Source of the DNA: Aquimarina sp.
GTDB taxonomy: Bacteria; Bacteroidota; Bacteroidia; Flavobacteriales; Flavobacteriaceae
Direction of reading: 5' to 3'
NCBI GenBank assembly: GCA_011524575.1
Contig: WTKB01000076.1
Location: 1 to 11,356, forward strand
DNA: 11,356 nucleotides
The position numbers and the translations under genes are program-made. Below are positions 1 to 6,329 of this stretch, one piece after another. The notes beneath the pieces are model-generated. The model searched no databases and was not told the origin of the DNA. It saw only the letters and a list, made by a program, of their open reading frames with translations. Within the stretch, counting starts at the first letter, position 1, and each line of letters begins with the position of its first letter.

Positions 1-53
1 CGTTACTTTTGTAGGTTTTTATTTTTGTTGAAGCCTGTAATGTGTTGGTCACG

Positions 54-75
54 AGAGCTTGTTTAAACAAGCTCT
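54..75. repeat. Perfect 22-bp palindrome, minimal member of the intergenic inverted-repeat family
   Basis: Two 11-nt arms (AGAGCTTGTTT and its exact reverse complement) meet with no spacer. The arm is the same end sequence found at 811-822, 6905-6919 and 8203-8216, so this looks like a loop-less copy of the dispersed element. It lies just beyond the terminator palindrome at 87-133, in the non-coding stretch 1-149. Confidence 0.8.
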
Positions 76-86
76 TAAATTGATAT

Positions 87-133
87 AAAATAAACAAGCC
101 TCTTTTAATAATTAAAAGAGGCTTGTTTATTTT
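87..133. terminator. Bidirectional intrinsic terminator (47-bp perfect palindrome)
   Basis: Arms 87-109 and 111-133 are exact reverse complements around the single base 110. The stem has a short G/C block (AAGCC/GGCTT) and A-rich and T-rich ends, so an RNA from either strand ends in a U-rich tail. It begins 16 nt past the stop codon of the minus-strand gene 150-686 and should terminate it. On the plus strand it could serve a gene lying left of the window. The stem also contains the AAACAAGC word of the neighbouring repeat family. Confidence 0.8.
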
Positions 134-149
134 GATATAATAGGCTTTT

Positions 150-686
150 TCATTGGAAAAAATCTGTAAATCGTTGCATTCGACTACGGGTTTTTATGTT
201 TTGTATTGGGGCTGATTTCATAAATCCTTTAGAGGAGGAGGTGGGTAATTGTTTTTGTCTAAAATTTCCCATTACTTTTACCTGCGAAATTGTTTTGGAA
301 TGACAGGCTTTACTACTCCAATCATTAGGCTCTCCAGCATATAAATATAGTTTGTAGGAATAATTATCGGATGGAGTAAATACAGCTCTTTTTAGAGGTT
401 GTATTTGAATTTTAGCAATTCCTTTTTCTCTGTCAGATACCAAATAATGTCCTTTTGCATATACTTTTCTACCTTTTTTAAGTTCAAGATAAATAGTACT
501 CTTTTGAGTTGTTTGGTATTTTACTTTGAAAACAGGGAATACCTTGGTATTGGTAATAGTCATTTGAGGAGAGGAGTCAAATGCTACAAAACTTTTTTGT
601 GCTGTAATTGTTGTACTTGATCCAAAAAAGAGGAACCCAACAAAAGCTATTAAGAAATTCAAGAATGAAGTAATTTTTAAAGTCAT
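150..686 (-). CDS. Small secreted protein of unknown function
   Basis: A 178-residue protein that I do not recognise. Residues 1-29 look like a Sec signal peptide: K4, a hydrophobic core around 8-22, then TITA before Q30, a likely signal peptidase I site. The mature part begins with alternating hydrophobic and polar stretches (about 40-140) suggesting a beta-rich fold. The tail (about 145-178) is basic, Ser-rich and low in complexity (KTRSRMQR). There is one cysteine (in KACHSK), no lipobox, and no C-terminal type IX sorting domain that I can see. The start is the first ATG, directly before the signal peptide. It is transcribed apart from the upstream cluster, because the 741-771 terminator intervenes. 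Downstream it ends at the 87-133 palindrome. A periplasmic or extracellular location is inferred; no function is proposed. Confidence 0.8.
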   Translation of the reverse strand: MTLKITSFLNFLIAFVGFLFFGSSTTITAQKSFVAFDSSPQMTITNTKVFPVFKVKYQTTQKSTIYLELKKGRKVYAKGHYLVSDREKGIAKIQIQPLKRAVFTPSDNYSYKLYLYAGEPNDWSSKACHSKTISQVKVMGNFRQKQLPTSSSKGFMKSAPIQNIKTRSRMQRFTDFFQ

Positions 687-740
687 AATTTCAACAATTT
701 AGAACCATTAAAATAAAATCAATATTTATGCCGAATTAAA

Positions 741-771
741 AAAGCCTTTAGAATTTTTTTCTAAAGGCTTT
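741..771 (-). terminator. Intrinsic terminator of the pgi operon
   Basis: Arms 741-753 and 759-771 are exact reverse complements (13 bp, core AAAGCCTTTAGA) around a 5-nt loop. Read on the minus strand the stem ends in GGCTTT and continues TTTAATT, giving a run of six T. It lies downstream of the last gene of the five-gene minus-strand cluster and upstream of the gene at 150-686. Confidence 0.75.
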
Positions 772-857
772 AGAGTTTGTTTAAAGGGATTGCAGCAAAT
801 AGTGCCTTTAGAGCTTGTTTAACTGATTACAGGAAAGTAGTACCTTTAAACAAGCTA
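772..857. repeat. Two-unit copy of the CTTGTTTAAAG inverted-repeat element
   Basis: Two related units lie head to tail. Unit 2 (811-856) has 11-bp arms 812-822 and 846-856 around an interior that reads, on the minus strand, GTACTACTTTCCTGTAAT. Unit 1 (about 773-810) has the interior GGCACTATTTGCTGCAATCC on the minus strand, closely resembling the copy at 8203-8249. The block fills the space between the stop of the gene at 878 and the 741-771 terminator, so it would be transcribed as part of that operon's 3' end. Confidence 0.7.
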
Positions 858-877
858 TAAATATGCTCTAAATACGA

Positions 878-1339
878 TTAAAAAAGATCAGACCAAGTTC
901 CTAGCCATTGACTCCATGGTACTCTTGAAAGCATACATAAGAGGGCTATACTATAAAAAATAGCCAGTGTTTTTAGCTTTTGTTGTGATGTTCTTTTTTT
1001 CTTGTGTTTAGAATAACCAATGGTTAGAAATGCTATAGCAATAAGCATTACCGTTGGATGTTCTACATTGTATAATCTCAGTTCCGAGTTTTTCATGATT
1101 TCAGAAGCGGATATTCCTGAAAACCATAATATTTTTCCTGAAAGAAAATAGAGCACTAAACCTATTACAAATTGTAAATGAGTTAAAATAAGTGCTGATA
1201 ATGCGAGTTTAAAATCTTTTGGGAGATAAGGGCGTTGTTCTCCTAAAGCCCCTCTTAAAGCATTAATTGTAGCTGCTATAACAGCTACAAGGACCAATAC
1301 TGCCCATACGGAGTGTATGTATTTAAAAACAAGTTCCAT
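878..1339 (-). CDS. Small four-helix integral membrane protein, possible cytochrome-b-like
   Basis: A 153-residue protein with four predicted membrane segments: about 10-28, 45-66, 94-109 and 123-141. A basic loop (KHKKKRTSQQK, about 111-121) lies between the last two. Histidines sit near or within helices at H9, H54 (LTHLQ) and H94 (VEHPTVM), a spacing that would allow haem binding. Similar short flavobacterial membrane proteins are, as I recall, annotated as cytochrome B-like and sometimes wrongly as ribosomal protein L27. I infer only a membrane protein with possible redox or haem function. It starts 18 nt after the pgi stop codon and is the last gene of the operon, followed by repeat units and the 741-771 terminator. 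Confidence 0.75.
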   Translation of the reverse strand: MELVFKYIHSVWAVLVLVAVIAATINALRGALGEQRPYLPKDFKLALSALILTHLQFVIGLVLYFLSGKILWFSGISASEIMKNSELRLYNVEHPTVMLIAIAFLTIGYSKHKKKRTSQQKLKTLAIFYSIALLCMLSRVPWSQWLGTWSDLF

Positions 1340-1357
1340 GTAATTTATTTTAAAAAA

Positions 1358-3007
1358 TTATGAGTTTAAAAATTTTTTCAAAAGTGCATTTGTAGAAGCA
1401 TCATGAGCATTACTTAAATCTGTATCTATTTCAGCTAAAATATTTCCAGCAAGTTGCTTTCCTAGTTCTACACCCCACTGGTCAAAACTATAGATATTCC
1501 ATACAATTCCTTGTACAAAAATACGATGTTCATACATAGCTACCAGAGCTCCTAAGTTTTTAGGGGTTAATTTATTTATTAAAATACTGGTTGTAGGTTT
1601 GTTACCTTCAAATATTTTATAAGGAGCTATTTTTTTAATAGCTTCAAGATCAAGTCCTTTACTTTGTAATTCTTGAGTAACTTCTTCAAGGTTTTTACCT
1701 TTCATAAGTGCCTCAGTTTGTGCAAAGAAGTTGGCCATAAGTTTATTGTGGTGACTACTATCCTGATACAAAGATTCTTTAAAACCAATAAATTCAGACG
1801 GGATTAAACGAGTTCCTTGGTGAATTAATTGAAAGAAAGCATGTTGTGCATTAGTACCAGGTTCTCCCCATATAATTGTTCCTGTTTGATAGTCTATTTT
1901 ATTTCCATTTCTATCCGTACTTTTTCCATTACTTTCCATGATTCCTTGTTGTAAATAGGCAGGTAATCGATGTAAATATTGACAATAAGGAATAACGGCT
2001 TCGGTATCACAACCAAAGAAATTTCCATACCAAATACTTAATAACCCTAGTAAAACAGGAATATTTTTTTCAAAGTTAGTTTCTTTAAAATGCGTATCCA
2101 TTTCCATAGCACCCTCTAGTAACTCTTCAAAATGAGTAAACCCTATACCAAGTACTATAGAAAGTCCTACAGCACTCCAAAGTGAAAATCGCCCACCTAC
2201 CCAATCCCATATCGGAAAGATATTTTGAGGGCTAATTCCAAAATCAACTACTTTTTGAATATTACTAGAAACTGCAACAAAGTGTTTAGAAATAGCATCT
2301 TTATTACAATCCGAACTTGAATTTAAAAACCATTCTCGGATAGTAAGTGCATTACTAAGTGTTTCTTGGGTAGAAAAAGATTTAGAAACAACAATAAAAA
2401 GTGTGGTTTCTGGGTTTAATTTTTTTAAGGTTTGATGTACATGATCTCCATCAACATTAGAAATATAATGAAGATTTAAATGGTTTTTATAGTAAGCTAA
2501 AGCCTCTGTAATCATATAGGGACCTAAATCAGAACCTCCAATACCAATATTTACAATATCGGTAATTGTTTTTCCTGTATATCCTTTGTAATTCCCATTA
2601 ATTACCTCTTCTGAAAAGGACTTTATTTGGTCTTTTACCTCTTGAATATCTTTAGAAAGGTCTTTTCCTTTAATAATAACTTTATGATTATTTCTCAGGG
2701 CAATATGTTGTACCGCTCTATTTTCAGTTACATTTATAGTATCGGCGTTAAAAAAGCTATTTATGGCTTGATCTAGCCCCACTTCTTTGGCAAGTTGTAC
2801 AAGTAATTTTACTGTAGTGGCGTCTATTCGATTTTTGGAATAATCGATATAGAAATCTTTCCATTCTATTTTTAGTGTATCTGCTCTTTGGGAGTCTTGT
2901 TTAAAAAGTTCAGCTACTTGCTTATTCTTAATGTTATTATAGTGTGTGTTTAATTGTTCCCATGCCTTTGTTTTTGTAGGATTAATTGAGGGAAGTGAGT
3001 TGCTCAT
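1358..3007 (-). CDS. pgi: Glucose-6-phosphate isomerase
   Basis: A cytoplasmic enzyme interconverting glucose 6-phosphate and fructose 6-phosphate in glycolysis and gluconeogenesis. The 549 residues match the usual full length of the long bacterial/eukaryotic type. Visible landmarks are the sugar-phosphate-binding stretch NIGIGGSDLGP (153-163), SKSFSTQETL (208-217), the first family signature around DWVGGRFSLWSAVGL (268-282), and the second signature ending in FDQWGVELGK (508-517). The catalytic residues expected from the rabbit enzyme are present: E358 in MESNGKS, H389 in GTNAQHAFFQ, and K517. The ATG lies inside the end of the M23 gene, overlapping it by 26 nt in another frame, which implies coupled translation. 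The downstream membrane protein follows after 18 nt. Nothing suggests decay. Confidence 0.98.
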   Translation of the reverse strand: MSNSLPSINPTKTKAWEQLNTHYNNIKNKQVAELFKQDSQRADTLKIEWKDFYIDYSKNRIDATTVKLLVQLAKEVGLDQAINSFFNADTINVTENRAVQHIALRNNHKVIIKGKDLSKDIQEVKDQIKSFSEEVINGNYKGYTGKTITDIVNIGIGGSDLGPYMITEALAYYKNHLNLHYISNVDGDHVHQTLKKLNPETTLFIVVSKSFSTQETLSNALTIREWFLNSSSDCNKDAISKHFVAVSSNIQKVVDFGISPQNIFPIWDWVGGRFSLWSAVGLSIVLGIGFTHFEELLEGAMEMDTHFKETNFEKNIPVLLGLLSIWYGNFFGCDTEAVIPYCQYLHRLPAYLQQGIMESNGKSTDRNGNKIDYQTGTIIWGEPGTNAQHAFFQLIHQGTRLIPSEFIGFKESLYQDSSHHNKLMANFFAQTEALMKGKNLEEVTQELQSKGLDLEAIKKIAPYKIFEGNKPTTSILINKLTPKNLGALVAMYEHRIFVQGIVWNIYSFDQWGVELGKQLAGNILAEIDTDLSNAHDASTNALLKKFLNS

Positions 3008-4256
3008 CAGTAATTGTATTTTTTGAAGGATAATTCATTTGATCTAACTCCTTTTTAAGGGGTTTTATAAATGAAAGATAATCCTCTTTTAGCGTATTTG
3101 CAATGTTTTTTGCACTTGGTAATTTTTGTTTGTAAGGGTCAACTTGACGCCCATTTACCCAAAATCGGTAACATACATGTGGTCCAGTAGCAAGACCTGT
3201 ACTACCTACTTTTCCAATAATTTGCCCTTGTTTTACTTGCTGTCCCTTTTTAACAAGTATTTTCGACATGTGTAAGTACTGAGTGCTGTAGGTATTATTA
3301 TGTTTGATTTTTACATAATTCCCATTACCACGTGTATATCCTGCTTTAATAACTCGCCCATTTGCTGTTGACCAAATTGGTGTACCGTGAGGTGCTGCAT
3401 AGTCGGTACCTTTGTGTGCTTTCCAGCGTTTTTGAACGGGATGAAAACGTCTTCTGGAATATCTTGAAGAAATTCGGCTAAATTGTAAAGGAGCCATTAA
3501 AAAAAAGCTCTGTAAAGATTTTGCATTCTCATCAAAATAAGAATGTACAATAGCATCTTCTTGCTTAGTAACATATTCAAAACCATAAAAAGGGGTTCCC
3601 ATGTGTTCAAACAGAACAGCTTCTACGTTCCCAATACCTATATACGTGCCATCTTCAAGATATTTATCATAATAAATGACCTTAAAACGATCCCCTTTTT
3701 GAATTTTAAAGAAATCAATACTCCACTGATAAATTCTTGACATTTCATGGGTTAATACAGGAGATATACCTGCTTTTTCTAAGGTAAGAGACAATGATCC
3801 ATCAAGTACTAAACTCAGTTTTTTGCGTTTTTTGATTACTTTTTTGGTAATATTTTTAGCGTAAATAGTGTCTTTTATGTGAAGTACTGTATAATCGGTT
3901 TTGCTTTTCTCATACACAAAAGCTTTTACCTCTCCAACAGAACAACTATCGTTAGTTTTGATTACAGTGTAGGGATTTCCTGCACGTATTCGAGAAACAT
4001 CAAAACTATCTTTTACTTTATTGGCAATAGTATATACCTTTGCTCTAGAAACACCATGTTTATCTAAAAGCCCTCCAAAACTATCTCCATTTTTAACAGT
4101 GTCTTTAATTAAAAGGTGATATTCTTTAATAAGTCCGTAAAGTTTTGTGTGTTTTTTTACAGGTATATTTTCTCTGATTACAGTTTTTTTTTCTGAGTTA
4201 CATGCAAAAAACAGTGTACAGATTGTAAAAAATATGATTTTTTTAAATAATTGCAT
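2982..4256 (-). CDS. M23 (LytM/MepM-like) peptidoglycan endopeptidase, predicted lipoprotein
   Basis: A 424-residue envelope protein. The N-terminus is a lipoprotein signal: hydrophobic residues 7-18, then C19 in FFAC, so it is probably lipid-anchored. Residues about 40-250 form the accessory region usual in MepM-type enzymes, including a LysM/OapA-like start (TVKNGDSFGGLLDKHGVS, 53-70). The M23 domain runs from about 255 to 375. It shows H281 and D285 (HKGTD), H329 (YLHMS), and H360 in TGPH. The last motif, normally HxH, reads HVC (H360, C362), so the third zinc ligand would be a cysteine. All other hallmarks are intact. Expected role: cutting peptidoglycan cross-links for wall growth. Its ATG overlaps the TAA of the dioxygenase gene by one base (TAATG), and its own end overlaps pgi, so it sits in the middle of the operon. 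Confidence 0.93.
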   Translation of the reverse strand: MQLFKKIIFFTICTLFFACNSEKKTVIRENIPVKKHTKLYGLIKEYHLLIKDTVKNGDSFGGLLDKHGVSRAKVYTIANKVKDSFDVSRIRAGNPYTVIKTNDSCSVGEVKAFVYEKSKTDYTVLHIKDTIYAKNITKKVIKKRKKLSLVLDGSLSLTLEKAGISPVLTHEMSRIYQWSIDFFKIQKGDRFKVIYYDKYLEDGTYIGIGNVEAVLFEHMGTPFYGFEYVTKQEDAIVHSYFDENAKSLQSFFLMAPLQFSRISSRYSRRRFHPVQKRWKAHKGTDYAAPHGTPIWSTANGRVIKAGYTRGNGNYVKIKHNNTYSTQYLHMSKILVKKGQQVKQGQIIGKVGSTGLATGPHVCYRFWVNGRQVDPYKQKLPSAKNIANTLKEDYLSFIKPLKKELDQMNYPSKNTITDEQLTSLN

Positions 4257-5242
4257 TAGTCTTGTTTTATAAAATCTTCAACCCATTTTTTACCCCAATT
4301 TTCTTTTTCTTCGGGAGTCCATAGTTCAGGAAAGAAACTTACTTTTTGAAAACTAGGAGGTAAAAATGTTTTCCAGTTGGTTCCTCCAGTGGCTTTTTCT
4401 TCTTTTTCTTTCCTTCCTTTTTTTAAAAAACGATAGGCAGCCCTAAGATGTGATAAAGACCAATGTATATTGATGTTTTTATCCATCGTTTTAAGAGCTT
4501 CTATGAGCTCGGGGTTTTGTTGCTCCATTTCTGGGAGATCCAAGTAACAACAATATAAATTACTATGAGTTACTTCTTTTGCAATTCTTAGTAAGCGAGG
4601 GTTGTAGCGTTGCTCAAATTGTTTGAGGGTGACTGTTTTTTCTTTAGTAGTGGTTTCTGTAGCTCCGTACTTCCAATACAAATTTTCAAAAATTTCTGGA
4701 ATGACTTCTTGTGAGTTGGGAACAGGGTACTTTTCACGTATATTTAGTGAAGTATCTATTAAATTATTTAAGGGGGTAGCATAAATTTCAATCATACGAT
4801 ATTGTACAGATTGAAAACCACTAGCAGGTAATAACGACATTCTAAACTTTAGAAATTCCTCTTTATCCATACCTTCAATCATAATATCAAAGGAATGGAT
4901 TAAGTTTTGGAAATATCTATTGATACGCTTAACTTTCTTAAGAAATAATGCAGCGTTGAGCTTTGGTTTTAGGGCAATAATTTGCTCAATCTCATGGAGG
5001 ACGAGATTGAAATAAAGTTCGGTGATTTGGTGATAAGTAATAAATATTTTCTCATCAGCAAATGAAGTGCGTGTAAGTTGTAAACTTAAAAGCGTATCCA
5101 GTTGAATATATTCCCAATAGGTTAGATACTTGTCATAGAGTAACCCATCAAGATAACACTCAAGACTTTGTCCAGAGTTTTTAAATTTTTTTTCAAGTAA
5201 CTGGAGTTTATCCAGTATTTTTGAGTCGAAGGTTTGATCCAT
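4256..5242 (-). CDS. Tryptophan 2,3-dioxygenase family haem protein
   Basis: A 328-residue, mostly helical cytoplasmic protein of the TDO family (haem-dependent opening of the tryptophan indole ring to N-formylkynurenine). Family landmarks are YIQLDTLLSLQ (45-55), the distal His H71 in TYHQITELYF, FRMSLLPASGFQSVQYR (133-149), and W261-x3-H265, where H265 is the expected proximal haem ligand. The motif TGG (285-287) follows. From memory of the Xanthomonas enzyme, the substrate residues Phe51, Arg117, Ser124 and Thr254 correspond to F67, R134, S141 and T285, while Tyr113 corresponds to F130. The haem-His to TGG distance is about six residues longer here (a Lys/Glu-rich insert, 275-283). Genuine TDO activity is therefore plausible but the protein is divergent. 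No kynurenine-pathway gene is nearby. It begins 11 nt after the DUF3108 gene. Confidence 0.88.
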   Translation of the reverse strand: MDQTFDSKILDKLQLLEKKFKNSGQSLECYLDGLLYDKYLTYWEYIQLDTLLSLQLTRTSFADEKIFITYHQITELYFNLVLHEIEQIIALKPKLNAALFLKKVKRINRYFQNLIHSFDIMIEGMDKEEFLKFRMSLLPASGFQSVQYRMIEIYATPLNNLIDTSLNIREKYPVPNSQEVIPEIFENLYWKYGATETTTKEKTVTLKQFEQRYNPRLLRIAKEVTHSNLYCCYLDLPEMEQQNPELIEALKTMDKNINIHWSLSHLRAAYRFLKKGRKEKEEKATGGTNWKTFLPPSFQKVSFFPELWTPEEKENWGKKWVEDFIKQD

Positions 5243-5253
5243 CAGTTATTGAT

Positions 5254-6030
5254 TTACCACCCATGAGAGAACTTTAAGCCTTTATACTTAGATAAGTTTG
5301 CCGTTAATGTTCCTACAACAAGTTTTGCAGAAATCTTAACAGGTACTTTGTTTTTATCGTCACTCACCCAAAGTGTCAGGCTTTCGTCTTCTTTAAAAAT
5401 ACGATCAGCTATCACAAGAGGTCTAAATTTTAGACAGGTTTTTTTTCCAAATTTAGTCTTAATTTCTTCTCTTCCTAAAAATTTTAATCGAAAAGCAAAG
5501 TTTTCTTCGTCAAAAAAGATATTTAATTGATGATCTTCTCCTATTTTTAATGTTTTTGGGTCAATTTTATTTCTCAAATAGTAAAAAGAAGAAATCATAT
5601 CAAAAACTTTATGAGAAGTTTCTAGTGTTTTTTTTGTATTTCTTTTTTTGTCAAATACCTCTGCTTTTTGATTTTCTTGATCAAAATTTATTTCTACATC
5701 TTTGGTGTATCCTCCTTCGTACGTATCTCGAATAAAATGATAGGGTTGTAAATTTTTTGTATCTACATAACTTTCAAATCGATCTTGTATTTTAAAAAAG
5801 AAACTTAAAAAACGAGATGACCATCCTTTTCCTATAATGTGATAAACTGGTTTTTCTTCCCAAGTTGCATCACGAGTCTCTAGAGTTGCAGTACTGGTAT
5901 TAAAATTGAGGTATTTTACTTTAAACTCTAAAAATTCACCAGAATTAAAGCAATGTTCTTGACTTAAAGCTGTAAAAGAGGTAATAAGGCTTATAGCTAG
6001 ACAGGTAATGGTTTTATTAAGGTATTTCAT
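5254..6030 (-). CDS. Exported DUF3108 family protein
   Basis: A 258-residue protein with a Sec signal peptide (hydrophobic 8-21, ALS before Q24). The mature chain is typical of DUF3108: it opens with GEFLEFKVKYLNFNTSTATLE (about 32-52), continues with KGWSSRFLSFFFKIQDRFESYVD (68-90) and the central VFDMISSFYYLRN (about 142-154), and ends with LTLWVSDDKNKVPVKISAKLVVGTLTANL (about 218-246). The family is periplasmic or outer-membrane associated, beta-rich and of unknown biochemical function. This is the first gene of the five-gene cluster, 11 nt before the dioxygenase gene. Its position next to an M23 lipoprotein supports an envelope role, but that is inference. No perfect TAnnTTTG promoter box is visible in the upstream 6031-6329 region. 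Confidence 0.9.
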   Translation of the reverse strand: MKYLNKTITCLAISLITSFTALSQEHCFNSGEFLEFKVKYLNFNTSTATLETRDATWEEKPVYHIIGKGWSSRFLSFFFKIQDRFESYVDTKNLQPYHFIRDTYEGGYTKDVEINFDQENQKAEVFDKKRNTKKTLETSHKVFDMISSFYYLRNKIDPKTLKIGEDHQLNIFFDEENFAFRLKFLGREEIKTKFGKKTCLKFRPLVIADRIFKEDESLTLWVSDDKNKVPVKISAKLVVGTLTANLSKYKGLKFSHGW

Positions 6031-6051
6031 AATATCTATATTTTAAAATGG

Positions 6052-6096
6052 AGTCATTTAAATTTCTTTAATGGAGTTGAAAAAGAGTATTTTGTA
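6052..6096 (+). repeat. 45-bp direct repeat, copy 1
   Basis: Identical over 45 bases to 6212-6256, beginning AGTCATTTAAATTTC and ending GAGTATTTTGTA. The two copies are in the same orientation with a period of exactly 160 bp. This copy lies 22 bp upstream of the DUF3108 start codon, within that gene's likely leader. Confidence 0.95.
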
Positions 6097-6181
6097 TTCA
6101 ATTAAAAAAAACTTTAAATAAGCTCTAATTTGAAAGCATTCAGTATCTAAAAAACAATTTTTATTCCAAAAAAATAGTTAT

Positions 6182-6210
6182 TATAGTAATTAGTCTTTGA
6201 AATTACTATA
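6182..6210. promoter_or_regulatory. 10-bp inverted repeat, possible operator or weak terminator
   Basis: TATAGTAATT (6182-6191) and its exact reverse complement AATTACTATA (6201-6210) flank a 9-nt spacer. It abuts the second 45-bp repeat. It has almost no G/C, so a protein-binding dyad is at least as likely as an RNA terminator. Confidence 0.4.
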
Positions 6211-6211
6211 A

Positions 6212-6256
6212 AGTCATTTAAATTTCTTTAATGGAGTTGAAAAAGAGTATTTTGTA
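6212..6256 (+). repeat. 45-bp direct repeat, copy 2
   Basis: Exact second copy of 6052-6096. Unlike copy 1, this one is followed by reverse complements of its own parts: AAGTCATTTAA (6211-6221) pairs with 6262-6272, and TATTTTGTA (6248-6256) pairs with 6274-6282. The two pairings interleave. Confidence 0.95.
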
Positions 6257-6295
6257 ACCTATTAAATGACTTCTACAAAATAAATTATAAATCAA

Positions 6296-6312
6296 CGATC
6301 TTTATAAGATCG
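6296..6312 (+). promoter_or_regulatory. Palindrome upstream of the 6330 start codon
   Basis: CGATCTT (6296-6302) and AAGATCG (6306-6312) form a perfect 7-bp dyad around TAT, 17 nt before the ATG at 6330. It could be an operator or a small 5'-leader hairpin near the ribosome entry site. Confidence 0.4.
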
Positions 6313-6329
6313 AATACAATTATTTAACT

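Larger units (their letters stand above)
6031..6329. other. Divergent intergenic regulatory region with repeats and dyads
   Basis: This 299-bp, very AT-rich region separates the minus-strand pgi operon from the plus-strand gene at 6330, so it should hold both promoters. I find no perfect TAnnTTTG box on either strand; the nearest on the plus strand are variants with wrong spacing (TAGTCTTTG at 6191-6199 and TATTTTG within each 45-bp repeat). It holds two exact 45-bp direct repeats, a 10-bp dyad (6182-6191/6201-6210), and a 7-bp dyad just before the 6330 start codon. Confidence 0.6.

Noticed and set aside
399-620. Plus-strand 73-residue reading frame antisense to the secreted protein 150-686
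   Set aside because: The Phe/Ser/Tyr-rich composition is what the reverse strand of an AT-rich Lys/Glu-containing gene gives; the minus-strand frame has a signal peptide and proper start.
150-686. Type IX secretion cargo
   Set aside because: A signal peptide is present but no C-terminal sorting domain is visible; the tail is basic and low in complexity.
878-1339. Ribosomal protein L27 annotation
   Set aside because: The protein has four hydrophobic helices and lacks the short basic, Gly-rich sequence of L27; the label seems to be a propagated error for this type of membrane protein.
6052-6096. Complete TTG / TAnnTTTG promoter inside the 45-bp repeat
   Set aside because: TTG at 6077-6079 and TATTTTG at 6088-6094 are only 8 nt apart and the second box is one base short, so it does not fit the consensus.
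6052-6256. CRISPR array suggested by two identical repeats
   Set aside because: Only two copies with a 115-bp interval, no further units and no cas genes.
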